A DNA stretch of 64,000 nucleotides from Diphasiastrum complanatum (taxonomy: Eukaryota; Streptophyta; Lycopodiopsida; Lycopodiales; Lycopodiaceae). Shown here in pieces: positions 25,569 through 36,464 of the stretch (position 1 is the first letter of the stretch; each line of letters begins with the position of its first letter). A program made the position numbers and the translations under genes. Location of the stretch: NCBI GenBank assembly GCA_029204225.1, contig CM055112.1, positions 42,968,311 to 43,032,310 on the forward strand. The letters are read 5' to 3'. A model generated the notes under the pieces. That model worked only from the letters and a program-made list of their open reading frames with translations, was not told the DNA's origin and did not search any database.

Positions 25569-27387
25569 AAGATTCAACTAGTTTGACCATATTTGCTACA
25601 TTTATATGTTTGGCAAATTGAGGCCAACTTTTATTTTAGACTTAGAAGTTGACTTTTCAAACTTCATTAGTAGCACTGTCTCAATTAATTTTGGACTTTC
25701 CCAAAGTCCATTTTCAGAAATGGACTTGAGATTTGACCAAAAGATGGAGCAGAAGGACAGCGTTGACAACAAGACCGTCTCATGAAGGCTATTATCCAGG
25801 TTGTATGCTATGCCCGAGGACATCATTGGAGACAATGATGGTAAAATTGGCCATGGTACTGGTGCTGGTGCCGGTTCTGGCTACGATTGTAGAGACGAGT
25901 ATGGACCACCCTTGGGATCCTTCTTGGCAATCACTGGAGGAATCTTCCTCCAAGCTTTTCGACTTCTATTGCAGCTAGGCCTACGCTAGGTGTTTAACCA
26001 TTTTAAACCCGTTTGTTTTGTCAAATTCTTTTGAGGTTTTGAGATAATTTGTAGGATCTTCTACTACAATTAGGCTATGACGAGCTTCTGGACCTTTGTA
26101 AACATTGTTTTAGGTTTGTTTGAATCTAAAAAAATTGTGAGATAATTGGACAGATGGTGGATCTTCTACTTTAGCTAGGCTTGTACTCAGGTTTTGATAT
26201 TTTTTTGGGAATGTTTTGAGAGACTTGGTTGGATCTTCTAGTATAGTTAAGCTTAGACTAGGGTTTCGACCTACGTTGCATTGGAACAATGTTATGGGAT
26301 GCTTGCTTTAAAATGCAACATTCCATAGCACTAAACATTGTGAGATCAGTGACATTTTGTTTTTAAATTGAGGGTTTTAAAATTCAATTTAGGCTAAGTG
26401 GGCTACTTATCTGGAGCAATAAGTTGGAGATCTTGGCAAGGGTGGAGTCTATGAGATTGTTAGTGGAGATTCTTACATGTTGTTACAGTTTTGTGTGGAG
26501 AAATAACAACAAAACACAATTTTTAGGTTGTCCTCCATCTTTTTTGTTTGGCTCATTTGGAGGCTATAGTGATTCATGAGGTCCAAATAATACACACCAC
26601 ACACACACACTTAAGTACGAACACAAAAACATGAACTCACCCGCCCCCTCCACACACCTACACAAATACAAACGCACACTCATACACACAAATCCACACA
26701 CACACACATCGGCCGCCCGCCATCGGCGGACACACTATGCTAGACTACCCCAATCATGCACAGATATACACACTCTCATGAATACACACACATAAATAAA
26801 CACATGCACTCACGTACATAGACACACATACATCGGCCACCAATCAACGACCATCGCTTTCCTCCTAAACCATCGGTCGCCATCCAACTCATCGGTCGTC
26901 ACCTAGATCAACAAGTTTTAAATAGTCGTCTGTTGCTGTAATATATGCTACCTTGCAAAACATTTTATGAAATTTTTAGTACACGTTCGGATGGAGGAGA
27001 GATTCATCTTTCCTTTACTGGAAGAGGTTGCTAAAGGTAATGCTTTTTTAAGCGTCTGATGTTGAGAGTTCAATTCATAATTTTCTACCTGTGCTCTTTT
27101 AATGATGTTTTAACGTCTGTGAACGGTCCGAATTGTCTCGCTTTTATGTTTTGTAGCTAACAAAAGTTTCTAATCTGAAGTTGGCTACTCCCGTTGAGAC
27201 TTCGCATACTAAAGATTTGCACAATAATATTTTGTAGCATAGAATATCATTAATAGCGCTAGGCTTAATGTTTCATACGATCAAATAGTCTTGGTGTGCA
27301 TTAGCTCAAATCTTGCAAGAATAGATCGTTCAGGTTCAAATTGAGTTTGGGGACCACACTACTTAGCACAATACAATGAGACCTCAT
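25569..27387. other. No gene; possible LTR start and microsatellites
   Basis: Begins with a possible 3' LTR. Three degenerate copies of GGATCTTCTACT with flanks occur at about 26053, 26158 and 26234. CA-rich microsatellites lie at 26588-26830 and CCATCGGTCGCCA minisatellite words near 26.71-26.90 kb. No convincing gene. Confidence 0.55.
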
Positions 27388-27614
27388 TTAAAACCAAAAA
27401 TAGGACTGAAAGTTAAGGAGCACTTGAAATCTAAAAATTGGAAGCCTTCTTTCATGAAAACTAAAACTTCGATTCTTCTCTATAGATGTTCGTGGGCCAA
27501 CATTTGCATCCGGATTTAATCTCCGTGATGCTTGATGTAAATTGCCTCTATTTAAATTTCTCCCTCTCATTTCATTGTTGCCTCGATTGAGTTTTCCACC
27601 TCTAGCTCTCATGG

Positions 27615-28139
27615 CTATAGCTTACGGCTATAGCTTGACCCACTGAGCAATTTCGAGAATTCACAAAAATAGTTGCTCATCCAGGTTTGAATATTTAAAA
27701 GACTTGCATCAGACAACATTTGATTGGAATCTAATAGAACTTCCAGTCCACTATGGATAAGATCCAATGCATCATGAAGGACTTCAACACAGTCACACAA
27801 GACTGCAACATCTCTTATCTTTACCTTTGCAGCGTTTGTACCATCCTTAGATCCTACGTGCAGAAGTCTTGACAGATAATGTAGGTCATTCACACTCTTT
27901 AAAGTAGCTCTCATGGATTTGCCTACCAAACCCACATGACTATCCTTCTGCACCACGCTATCTTTTCCTGTACTCTTTATCTTATTTTGATAAAAGACTT
28001 TTTGATAATGAAGCTGAATAGCTTGAATATGTGTGTGGGCTAGCCTTATGATAAAGGCCTGAACTATCCTCACAGCGAAACGTTTGTTCAAACGAGAAAC
28101 CCTAAACGTAGTTATGGGATTCTCGGCCCGTCGAGCCAA
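27615..28139 (-). pseudogene. PMEI-like coding remnant
   Basis: A 174-codon minus-strand frame. Its second half has the layout of a plant invertase/pectin methylesterase inhibitor helical domain: alternating A/L-rich helices (KSMRATLKSVNDLHYLSRLL), then VAVLCDCVEVLHDALDLIHS (DC-E-x5-A-x-D) and LNIQTWMSNYFCEF (matching the QTW-S-A-x-C end). It stops soon after SYSRKL, a position where pectinesterases have an RKL-type processing site. The first roughly 22 residues lie in satellite DNA (28072 on), so the present start is not original. No signal peptide. Possibly the pro-region of a broken pectinesterase. Confidence 0.5.
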
Positions 28140-29045
28140 AAATTGGTCACATTAAGTGAGAAATAGTCAGAACCTCGGACAAGAGGTGTCCACAGGTTTG
28201 TGGGCTCGACACGAACCCACAAGACCATTTGCAGCTCAATTTCAACGTTGTTTGTCCAGAAACAACCTTTTTGTCGAGGGAAAACCACTAAATGGACTAC
28301 TTTTCAACATCTTTGAGAATCAGTCCAATGTCGCTGAACGAAGTCCATTTTCTAGACTGTCTATTCCATCATGTGCTGCACGTCAATACAAATTTACAAT
28401 ACTAAACTAGGCTCCAAATGGTTCAGTATTCACAGCGAAACGTGCGTCCGAACCAGAAACCTTGAACATAGTGTTGGAATTCTAGGCCCGTCGAGCTAGA
28501 AATTGGTCGGATTCAGTAGAAAACGGTTAGAACTTCAGACGGAAGGTGTCCACAAGTTTGTGGGATCGACATGAACCCACATGACCATTTGCAGCTCAAT
28601 TTTGATGTCGTTTGTCCGGAAACGCCCTTTTTGTCGAGGGGAATGCCATTAAATGGACTACTTTCCAACATCCCCAAGAATTAGTCCAGTGTCAACGAAC
28701 GGAGTCCATTTTGCAAGAAGTTAATTTCGTCTTGTGCTGCATGTCAAGACGAATCTATAGGCCTAAACCAGGCTCCAAACGGTTCAGTACTCACAGCGGA
28801 ACATGCGTCGAAACCAGAAACCCTAAACGTAGTACTGAGATTCTAGGCCCGTCGATACAAGAATTGGTCAGATTCAGTAAAAAACGGTCAGAACTTCGGA
28901 TGGGAGGTGTCCACAGGTTTGTGGGCTCGACACAAACCCACAAGACCATTTGCAGCTCAATTTCGACGCTGTTTGTCCATAAACGACCTTTTTGCCAGGG
29001 GGAATGCCACTAAATGGACTACTTTCCAACATCCCCAAGAACTGA
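28072..29045. repeat. 360-bp satellite, nearly three units
   Basis: Units start at CACAGCGAAACG (28072), 28431 and 28791, a step of 359-360 bp. The third is cut at about 29045. Frames such as TGLWARHEPTRPFAAQF recur in each unit but are by-products. Confidence 0.9.
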
Positions 29046-29370
29046 TCAAAGATACCAATGATCACTACAAGTGGATTTCCAGCGAAAAAACCTGAAAGAA
29101 CCCTTTACATGTTCTGAAAACTAATTTACGTAATTTTTTTTTAAGAGCTTTTCTCTTCAGCCATTACATAACTGCCTTAAAAAAATTGCATAGTCTACCT
29201 TGGCTACATGAAGCCCATGGGAAAAAAAAAACAGTAAAAAAACTTCCAATGCTCCCACCCCTCCTCAACCTACCCTAACTTCACGAAGACAACTTCTAGT
29301 TTAGCATAAAAAACTTAAGTTAAAACTTAAGTCCCCCGATGGAATAACCGCCCAACAGCTAGTATAGCGG
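29046..29370. other. No gene recognised
   Basis: AT-rich with A runs and a small ACTTAAGT inverted word near 29320. Nothing else seen. Confidence 0.5.
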
Positions 29371-30375
29371 AGAGAGAGAACTAACTATGTTCTTATTAAC
29401 TGATTGAGAAGGGCGAAGTGCCCATTACATAGAGAGAGAAGTGGTCGAACCGTCATGTGACGTTTGAGGACCCAAACCTCTTCACATTAACTAGTTATCA
29501 TGAAACATTACTTTGGTTACGTGTGAATGTGCACATTATTATTAGTAACACTCCCACTTAATTATAGCATTCACAGTTTTATTCATGCTACTAATATCAT
29601 ATGAAATGTTCTTATCCATAACTGATTTAGTTTAGCTTTCTGATTATTTTGATTATTTTGACATTCTACTGTCACTGCTTCCATTTCATGTGAAATCACA
29701 TTGGTTTTGTTTTGATCTTGTGTCTTCATGGTCTATGTCTCTGGACTGCAGGAACTTCATGTGGACTATGTTGGAAACATCAGTGCTTTCCAAACATCTG
29801 CACACGGCCTCTTATCCAGGTTTCTAACATTTGCAAGAAGCTCCACTTTGATCATTAGTTGTATATTTGTTGTTTGCTTCAGCAACCTGATTGAATTTTT
29901 GTTTGTTCTGCACAAGAGATGATCGCCATTTCTGTTTTCATCATGGATTGTCTTTGATGTTAAGTGTTATTGCCTCGCACATCAACCTGAAGAGATGAAT
30001 AGGTGGACCAGGGCTTGTGACTGTGACATCTTCCTTTTTTCTTTAGCTTAGGTAGACATGATCCACAACAGGACACGCTAACTCTGGCACACGTAGGAAA
30101 GTCTATACGCAGGCTCTAAGGTGCCTTCTTGTCTGCTTCAGGTAGGCAGTATCAGAAACGTAAGAGATCGCCGGAGGTAGGCTCTGATACCATAATGTAT
30201 TTCAGAGAATTCATTAGCAGCAGGCGGACAGAATAGATAGAGATAGCATAGCGGAGAGAGAGAAGTGGTTGAACCATCATGTGACGTTTGAGGACCCAAA
30301 CCTCTTTGTTGTTAACTAGTTATTATGAAACGTTTATTTGGTTATGTGTGAATGTGCTCATTATTATTCGTAACA
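29371..30375 (-). mobile_element. TRIM-like LTR retroelement
   Basis: Read on the minus strand: a 180-bp LTR (30375-30196) starting TGTTACGAATAA and ending ATACA; then a perfect initiator tRNA-Met primer-binding site (30192-30181); then about 630 bp with no gag or pol; then a purine tract ending AAGTGGGAG; and a second LTR copy from 29550 starting TGTTACTAATAA. The second LTR has about 60 bp extra and its far end is diverged. Size and lack of coding fit a terminal-repeat retrotransposon in miniature or a deleted copia element. Confidence 0.75.
30181..30192 (-). other. Primer-binding site of TRIM-like element
   Basis: Reverse complement reads TGGTATCAGAGC, identical to the common plant initiator tRNA-Met site, three bases from the LTR end. 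Confidence 0.85.
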
Positions 30376-30896
30376 ATTGTGTGAATGCCTGTAAGTTGTC
30401 GATTGCTAATCAATCAGGGAATTGATTCCTCAATGCTTTCCTACATCAATGTAGCTAATGTGTATACTCTCCGTCGCACTCTCGGTGCTCTTGAAAATCG
30501 GATATCTAAAGGCTTTATGCACTCTTGACTCATCTATTGATCTCACACACATTCATGCAATTGAGAAGACTCCCAACAATAGTTTTTGTTTCATGTTGAA
30601 ATTATTCATTGCCACTTTCTGGATAGACCAAAGTTAACTAAATGAGCTCATGTGAAATTTCTAGATCCTTGAATGCCGGAAGAGTATTCTCTTGGAAAAA
30701 TGATGGTTGTCATGTCAAATGACTTACATGCCTTTGGATGACTGATGACAGTTTCTAGCAAATGACTTATCTACTGAATCCAAGCAGCTTTGTTACAACA
30801 AATGACGATGCAACCTGGCACAAATAATGCCTTCAAAACCGATGTTTAACTGCCCGCTGTGCTCAATCAACTTGCTCACTTCAAATTCAGAACGAA

Positions 30897-33800
30897 TCAA
30901 AGAGCTAGCTTTACGATATCCTCGAGACCCTCATATACGGATATATCTACCTCGCGTTTTGTTGTGCTCATTTTTGTATCCTCAGCCGCAGCAATTTTAC
31001 TCTTTTCTATTTCATCACCTGCACAAGTTTCAGTATCATTTTTGCAAGCATCAGTAGGCTTTTTATAGCTTTGGCTTTTCGCATCAGGTTCTTTGGTCAA
31101 ATCTGGAACATTTTCCTGAGACGAACTCCCCAATGCAACGTTCTTTACTTCTTCATGACAGATTCTCATGATGGTTTCATGTCTTGTGCCCATAATCATT
31201 TCATCAGCAAGAGCAATTTTACCCTTTTTTAATTCATCACCTGCAGAAGCTTCAGTATCATTTTTGCAAGCAGCGTTACGCTTCTTATCCTCTTCTTTTT
31301 TAGGGCTTTGGATTTTCATATCCGGTTCATTGGCCAAATTTGGAACCTTCTCGTGAGATAAACTTTCCATTTCAATGTGCTCTGTCTCGATTCCTTTTTT
31401 CATGCTCCTAATCACCTGTCATAGCAATATTATGGATTCATAATCCGAGCCGAACACGAAATGTATATATAGACATTGGTTCTGAAATGATAAAAACAAC
31501 AGCTAGCGGCCCAAACTTTTTGTGCAACTGTCCTAGGCTTAAGAATTCCAAAACGAAGATAGATAGTGAAAATATCCCAGACTATGTCAGCTGCCAAGTA
31601 GGCTGAGTTACTCTTACATATTGTCCAGATGGTTGATCCTTGTAAATCACAATCTTGTCTCCCTCTCCAAGATTATACTGGTGGATATATTCTCCTGCAT
31701 TCAACATCGTGCAGCAAACTCAAGTCTTTTAACGAGACTGCATGATTGCCACTAAAGTCATGCGCCGACACTTAAAACCGATGTTAAAGAAGCTATCAAT
31801 CAGCAAGGAAAACGAATGGTATGCACGATTCATTCTATCCCGAATTTCGAAGATGTCAACAACTCCTACGTTTCGACAAGCAACATGGACATTAGATAAT
31901 TACAATACTCACTGGTGTTCTCCAGCTCGCACTTTTGGCTCTTCTTAGCTGAACAGCACCTGCAAATACCAGAAACAAAGACTTTGTTTTCAAGGATCCA
32001 ATTATTTTTTCTACGACTGAAAGAAGAGATGGCGGAGTGATTTCAAATTTAGGAGGATCTGAGGGTTCAAGATATTTCAAATGAATATTGGGTAGTGAAT
32101 TCCATAGAGAGTGACTTAAGAAATTTCGGATATCCTCATTCCTAAACCCCTGCTCTTCTTGGGAAACCCTAGTATCGGTAAACTTTGAAGAAGGGTGATG
32201 CTTTTACCTGAGCCTGAAATTCCATTTGCGAGGTCCAGTAAAGTCCTCCATTTCAAGAGAAATTTCTTCATCTTTCTTCACAGAAGGTAAATGTTTCTCT
32301 GTCAGCCTCTGCATTCATAACAATAAGACTCTCTTTAAAATATGATCGACTTTATAGACAATGGGCTACGAGAATCTGTTTCTATAAATGTGTCATGATG
32401 AAATGCAATACAGGCGCAAATATATTGTTGCCATGACAACAAATTTTGCTACTTCACACCTTATCTTATAACATACAAATCTGAAATGTTTCTCCCCGTG
32501 GAGCTCAACACATTGTATAAGAGCTTTGATTCCAGAGATATAATCGAACTGACAATGTCCGTACGACATGGTAAACCCAATCCAAACTTCAACTTCTAGA
32601 CAGTAGTTGCAATCTACTAGCTAAGTTCCTTCTGTGAGATAGTGCACACTAGTCCATTCTGCATTCATATTCGAGCAAAGAGACTGTTCTGAACACCTTT
32701 GGATAGATTGCTTAATTTATGCGCATCCAACAGACAGCTTTTAGGCTGCCCTTGTTTCACTCAATGATTTGTTATATTTTTCACGTGAAAGCGATCTATA
32801 CATGGGTTATGATATAACTGCACGTTTCTCACTCAAGCAGTTGCTAACATGAATTCGGTAGAATATCGAGGCGAAATTTTCAATCGACTTTCAGATCAAA
32901 TGCCAGTCCGCATTTTTGCTTATATCCTTCAGTTGCATATATGATAACGTGCATCATTCCAGGTCTTTGAATTTCAAACATCAGAGTTCTGTCAGTTTAA
33001 TAATACTACAAGTAGTACGGGAGAAGACGCTAACCTTTGGAAGGATAATTCTGTTCTGATTTCCCCGAATATCTCTACATGTCAACTTTTTCTCCAGAAC
33101 AAAAGTGAGTCGATCTTTTGACTGCAAAATGTCAAATCTAGTGTACTCATATATTGCTTGAATAAAGCATTAACAGCAGCAAAATAATCTTAACAATCTA
33201 ATCAAATCAATTGGTTTATCCAACTAATTAAAAAGCGGGGACTGCTGATCTAGCCTATGATATAACTTCTGCAGAAATCTACCTGGCAATGAGTCGGCGT
33301 CATTCTACCATTGGAGTTAATTGCAAATTGTTACGATTGATTAGAAATGGAATTCTCAACAGCTAAGCTATTGATACGTACCGCAGCCTCAGGCGAAGAC
33401 AATTCCATCCGTCTTGATCGCAAAAAGCGGGCAGCCAAGCGCGGAATTCTGGTTCTGGGGGTACCTGGCTGAATCTCACTAGCTATTCCTCCGCTCCAGT
33501 TAACAATCGATTGCTTCACGCGTACACCATCTTCTCCATTGTCACTCGTTTCAATTTGCTTTACAATTGATGTTTGGGCATCGCGAAGCACACTGCTATC
33601 CTTATTGGAAGGATGAGCTTGAAACAATGAAACCGTATCTAAGGTTGGAGCATAAACATTATTCTCAAAGTCGTAGAATGGAGACGCTTGCGAAGATTGG
33701 AGCTGGCAGCTGTCTTCATGAGGAAGACTTGGACTATGAAAATCCTCAACTTCAAAGCGAAGGAATGGAGGCGTTTCGGTCGAGTCGATGCTGCTGCCTT

Positions 33801-34308
33801 CATGATGAGGACTCTGAATGACTGGTGGGCGCTCCACGCTCTGACTAGATTCTTCATCCCAACTGCGTATAAAGGGCTTTGCACTTGAAATTTCCTCATC
33901 CTCATCAGTGGTGCTATCTGCTTCTGGACCTTGTGCTTGTAGGGCAATATCATTTACGTTATCACCTACAACGGAGATTGACTCATGCGGTTGCAAATCA
34001 TGCTCGAGCATTGTCGATATAGTATTATCATCCCGGAAGCGTTTCGAAACGCAAGTAACTCCGCTGGCTTGTGAAGGGCGATCAGCATAACGAGGTGATT
34101 CCAGAAGTTGGGACAAAGAAAATGGTGGGCTGTTAGATCGAAACGGATCCCTTGAAGGAGGAGAAGTTGCTACCGCTTCTGTGGGCGTCGTAGCGTCCAC
34201 CATATCAGCCTCCGGAACCCGACTAAGCCGCTGGCTAACCACTCTCTGCAACGAATAATCGTCTTCGTTGCTGGGCTGATCTATCTCCATCATTCCAAAA
34301 GCGCTCAT
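30897..34308 (-). CDS. B3-domain transcription factor, ABI3/FUS3/LEC2-type
   Basis: Six exons: 34308-33382, 33121-33035, 32308-32208, 32016-31970, 31694-31618, 31415-30897. All introns are GT-AG and phases match, giving 585 codons. The start is the first ATG in frame (MSAFGMMEID); the frame runs on upstream but without an ATG. Residues 1-309 are acidic and Ser/Pro-rich, ending in a basic run (RLAARFLRSRRME). The B3 domain spans about 312-420: LTFVLEKKLT, NRIILPK, EKHLP, LEMEDF, KWNFRL, WILEN, LGEGDKIVIYKD and YVIRSMKK, in family order. This domain normally binds RY (CATGCA) DNA in the nucleus. The usual WPNN-x-SRM block is reduced to RKNNW. The tail holds a duplicated 50-residue module. Whether it is nearer ABI3, FUS3 or LEC2 cannot be told. 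Confidence 0.85.
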
Positions 34309-34365
34309 CCAACAACTATACACAAACAAACAATACAAAACACTGAACAAATGCAGGCAGGCAGC

Positions 34366-34422
34366 CTACGCATCCAACTCCGTGGGAGCGAATAAGAATG
34401 CGAATGCGTGCAGCGCATTCAT
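34366..34422 (-). promoter_or_regulatory. Upstream ORF of 18 codons
   Basis: ATG at 34422, stop TAG at 34368-34366, ending 57 nt before the main B3 start codon. The peptide reads MNALHAFAFLFAPTELDA. If transcription starts upstream of it, as the pyrimidine-rich leader suggests, it could lower or regulate translation of the B3 protein. Confidence 0.5.
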
Positions 34423-34470
34423 ATGTGATCTTCCCATCTCAAGCTGAGAGATTAGGATGCTCGTTTGATG

Positions 34471-34523
34471 AGAGAGAGAGAGAGAGCGCGAGACGGGGGG
34501 GGGGGGGGGGGGGAGGGGGGGGG
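34471..34523 (-). promoter_or_regulatory. CT tract and 19-bp plus 9-bp C runs in B3 5' region
   Basis: On the plus strand an AG repeat is followed by 19 G (34495-34513), an A, and 9 G. In the sense of the B3 gene this is C-rich then CT-rich, typical of plant 5' leaders near the start site. The template strand could form a G-quadruplex. Confidence 0.6.
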
Positions 34524-35072
34524 AGAGAGGGGTGGGTGTGGTGAAATGAAATATGAAGAGCTGATTCTAAAGGGGGAGGAGGGACTTTTGCCCACGAGAT
34601 GACCTTATTCCTTCCATTTGTTGATCATAATTTTTGCCAAATTACATGCACCTTTCACATCCCCACAAATGCATTTAAAAAATTTTGAATTTAAAGAAAA
34701 AAGAGGCACAAAGATTGCGCTCAGGGAGGCACCTCCTTTTTCTTCATGGAACATCAAAAAATTATTTCTACGGCAACATAATACTCATTATACAATAAGT
34801 TCTTTGAAGGTAAAAGAACTTTAGGCTGAATATTAAAAATTAAAAAGTTTCATGTCATCTCATCAACTGTTTTTTACAATTTTATCATGTGGCCAAATTC
34901 AAACTCCTTGATCAAAGACTGGCCATGTGGCTTACTTCAGAGCATAGATGTGCAAAATCTAAGGCATTGTACATCATAAATGTCGCGATAATATCTTTCT
35001 CCTGTCTTTCATATGATGTGACACTCTCTCTTTGTGTTCTACATAGATGTGCTTCACTACGTTCATATTATG

Positions 35073-35157
<85 letters not shown>

Positions 35158-35230
35158 ACCCTATACACTATAGATCTATATGCACAAACCCAATGAACAT
35201 TACTAAAGCTGATGGCAACCTGTGGCGACC
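34524..35230. repeat. B3 upstream DNA, duplicated at 14.56-15.0 kb, with CT microsatellite
   Basis: From 34710 on this is the direct partner of 14557-15000. A CT tract fills 35072-35153. A single RY word lies at 34645. No gene seen. Confidence 0.75.
34645..34650. promoter_or_regulatory. RY motif CATGCA upstream of B3 gene
   Basis: Exact CATGCA about 340 bp upstream of the ATG at 34308. ABI3/FUS3/LEC2-type B3 domains bind this word, so self-control is possible. A 6-bp word is common by chance. Confidence 0.3.
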
Positions 35231-35385
35231 ATATGCTTCACATTCATTATTACGATCCATTCTAAAAATTGCATAATTTATGAGGCCCATTTTCCTATTT
35301 GTCTCTCACCCACAAATAGGAATGTTCATTTGAAGATATTCAATATTTTGTTCATACCTTCCATTAATTAGAATGTTTTTAGTGT

Positions 35386-36040
35386 GTGTCAAATGGTTGC
35401 AAAGGGCTTAAAGTGCAATTTGTAGGTGATTCTAGCTTGATTGAAAGGAATGAAGTCTTGATTTCTCAAGGCAAGAGACAAGGTGAGCTCTACAAACTTG
35501 ATGGATATGTTGTTTCTAACCATGGTGGTTTGAAGGCAAAGAAGCAAGTTGGTGACCTTTGTTTAGTGTCAAAGTTAACAAAGGTTGTGTTATTCTAGGA
35601 GTCTAGATCAAGATCTAAAATGCCTTTTCATTTAGTGCATTTGGATGTGCATCCAGTAATGTCAGAGCAAAGATGTTTGTGACTTGCATTGATCACTTTA
35701 GTAGATATTGTTGGACTTATCTTCTAAAGAGTGAGAATTTCATATTTGATGTCTTTCTCAAATCCAAGAATGTTGTGGAGAGTCAATTCAACATGAAGAT
35801 CAAGTGCTCAAAGCTGCCAAATGAAGACCTATCAACAAAGTTCAAAGAAGTTTGTGTGTGGCACATGGGATCAAGAGAAAGATTTCAAACTCAAAGGTTC
35901 TACATGGTGTGGAAGAGAGGAAGATGAATCTTTTTGAAAGAGCTAAATCCATGAGGGTGAATGCAAATCTTCCTAAGTCATTTTGGGGTGAAGCTTTGTG
36001 CTAACACTGTCCTGAAAGGAAGACTTGGATGGTAAGGGTG
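35386..36040 (+). pseudogene. Non-autonomous copia fragment, copy 3
   Basis: Pre-integrase segment (FVGDSSLIERNEVLISQGKR), then after the shared deletion the integrase core (DHFSRYCWTYLLKSENF). In a shifted frame it continues with HGVEERK, ERAKSMRVNANLPKSFWGEA, then jumps to an LTR-like sequence starting TGTTGGAAACTAA near 36040. The second Asp and the Glu regions are damaged or missing. Confidence 0.8.
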
Positions 36041-36317
36041 TTGGAAACTAAGCCCATAGTTGTTTCCTTGGTGAATGACTATTTCAAGATTCTTCCTGCA
36101 CGTTTATTGATGTTGATCTATGGTCAAGTGAAACCTATTTTGGGTTCTACGTTTGCTCATCTGATAACTGCAAGAATCACAACCGAGACAACCAAACTAT
36201 TTGAAGAACATCTACAAATGGGCTTCTGGCTGATCTCGAGCGAAGAGTAACCAATTCTATCATAATTTCAAGTTCAAATGTTAAGTCTAATAAATTGAAG
36301 TCATTGAAAACTTGGTT
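36041..36317 (+). mobile_element. LTR fragment after copia copy 3
   Basis: Matches the first part of the LTR at 47053 and is cut at about 36317, where repeat A sequence begins. Confidence 0.7.
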
Positions 36318-36464
36318 TTTTCGTCCTAGATCTTTTGAGCTTCCTGGAGGTGAGATTTTTGTTGTCAGGATTGGTAAATTTTGTTGTTGATGCCCTCCAT
36401 CATTTGCTAGCGCAATTTATTAAGGAATGGTAGGTTTTGTAATAGTGGAGCATACCCTAGAGAA

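Noticed and set aside
25733-25989. Gly/Ala-rich frame after the copia RNase H
   Set aside because: Lies where a 3' LTR is expected and has no motif.
26990-27045. Exon-like stretch with AG and GT borders (EERFIFPLLEEVAK)
   Set aside because: Too short, with no neighbouring exons found; chance splice-like words are frequent.
31892-32080. Open frame across B3 exon 4 and intron
   Set aside because: It is in a different frame from the exon 4 that fits the B3 domain and the splice phases.
33567-33953. Plus-strand and shifted frames opposite B3 exon 1
   Set aside because: They lie antisense or out of frame to a well-supported exon and carry no motif.
34889-35276. Frames over the CT microsatellite near 35.1 kb
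   Set aside because: Low-complexity translation with no conserved motif.
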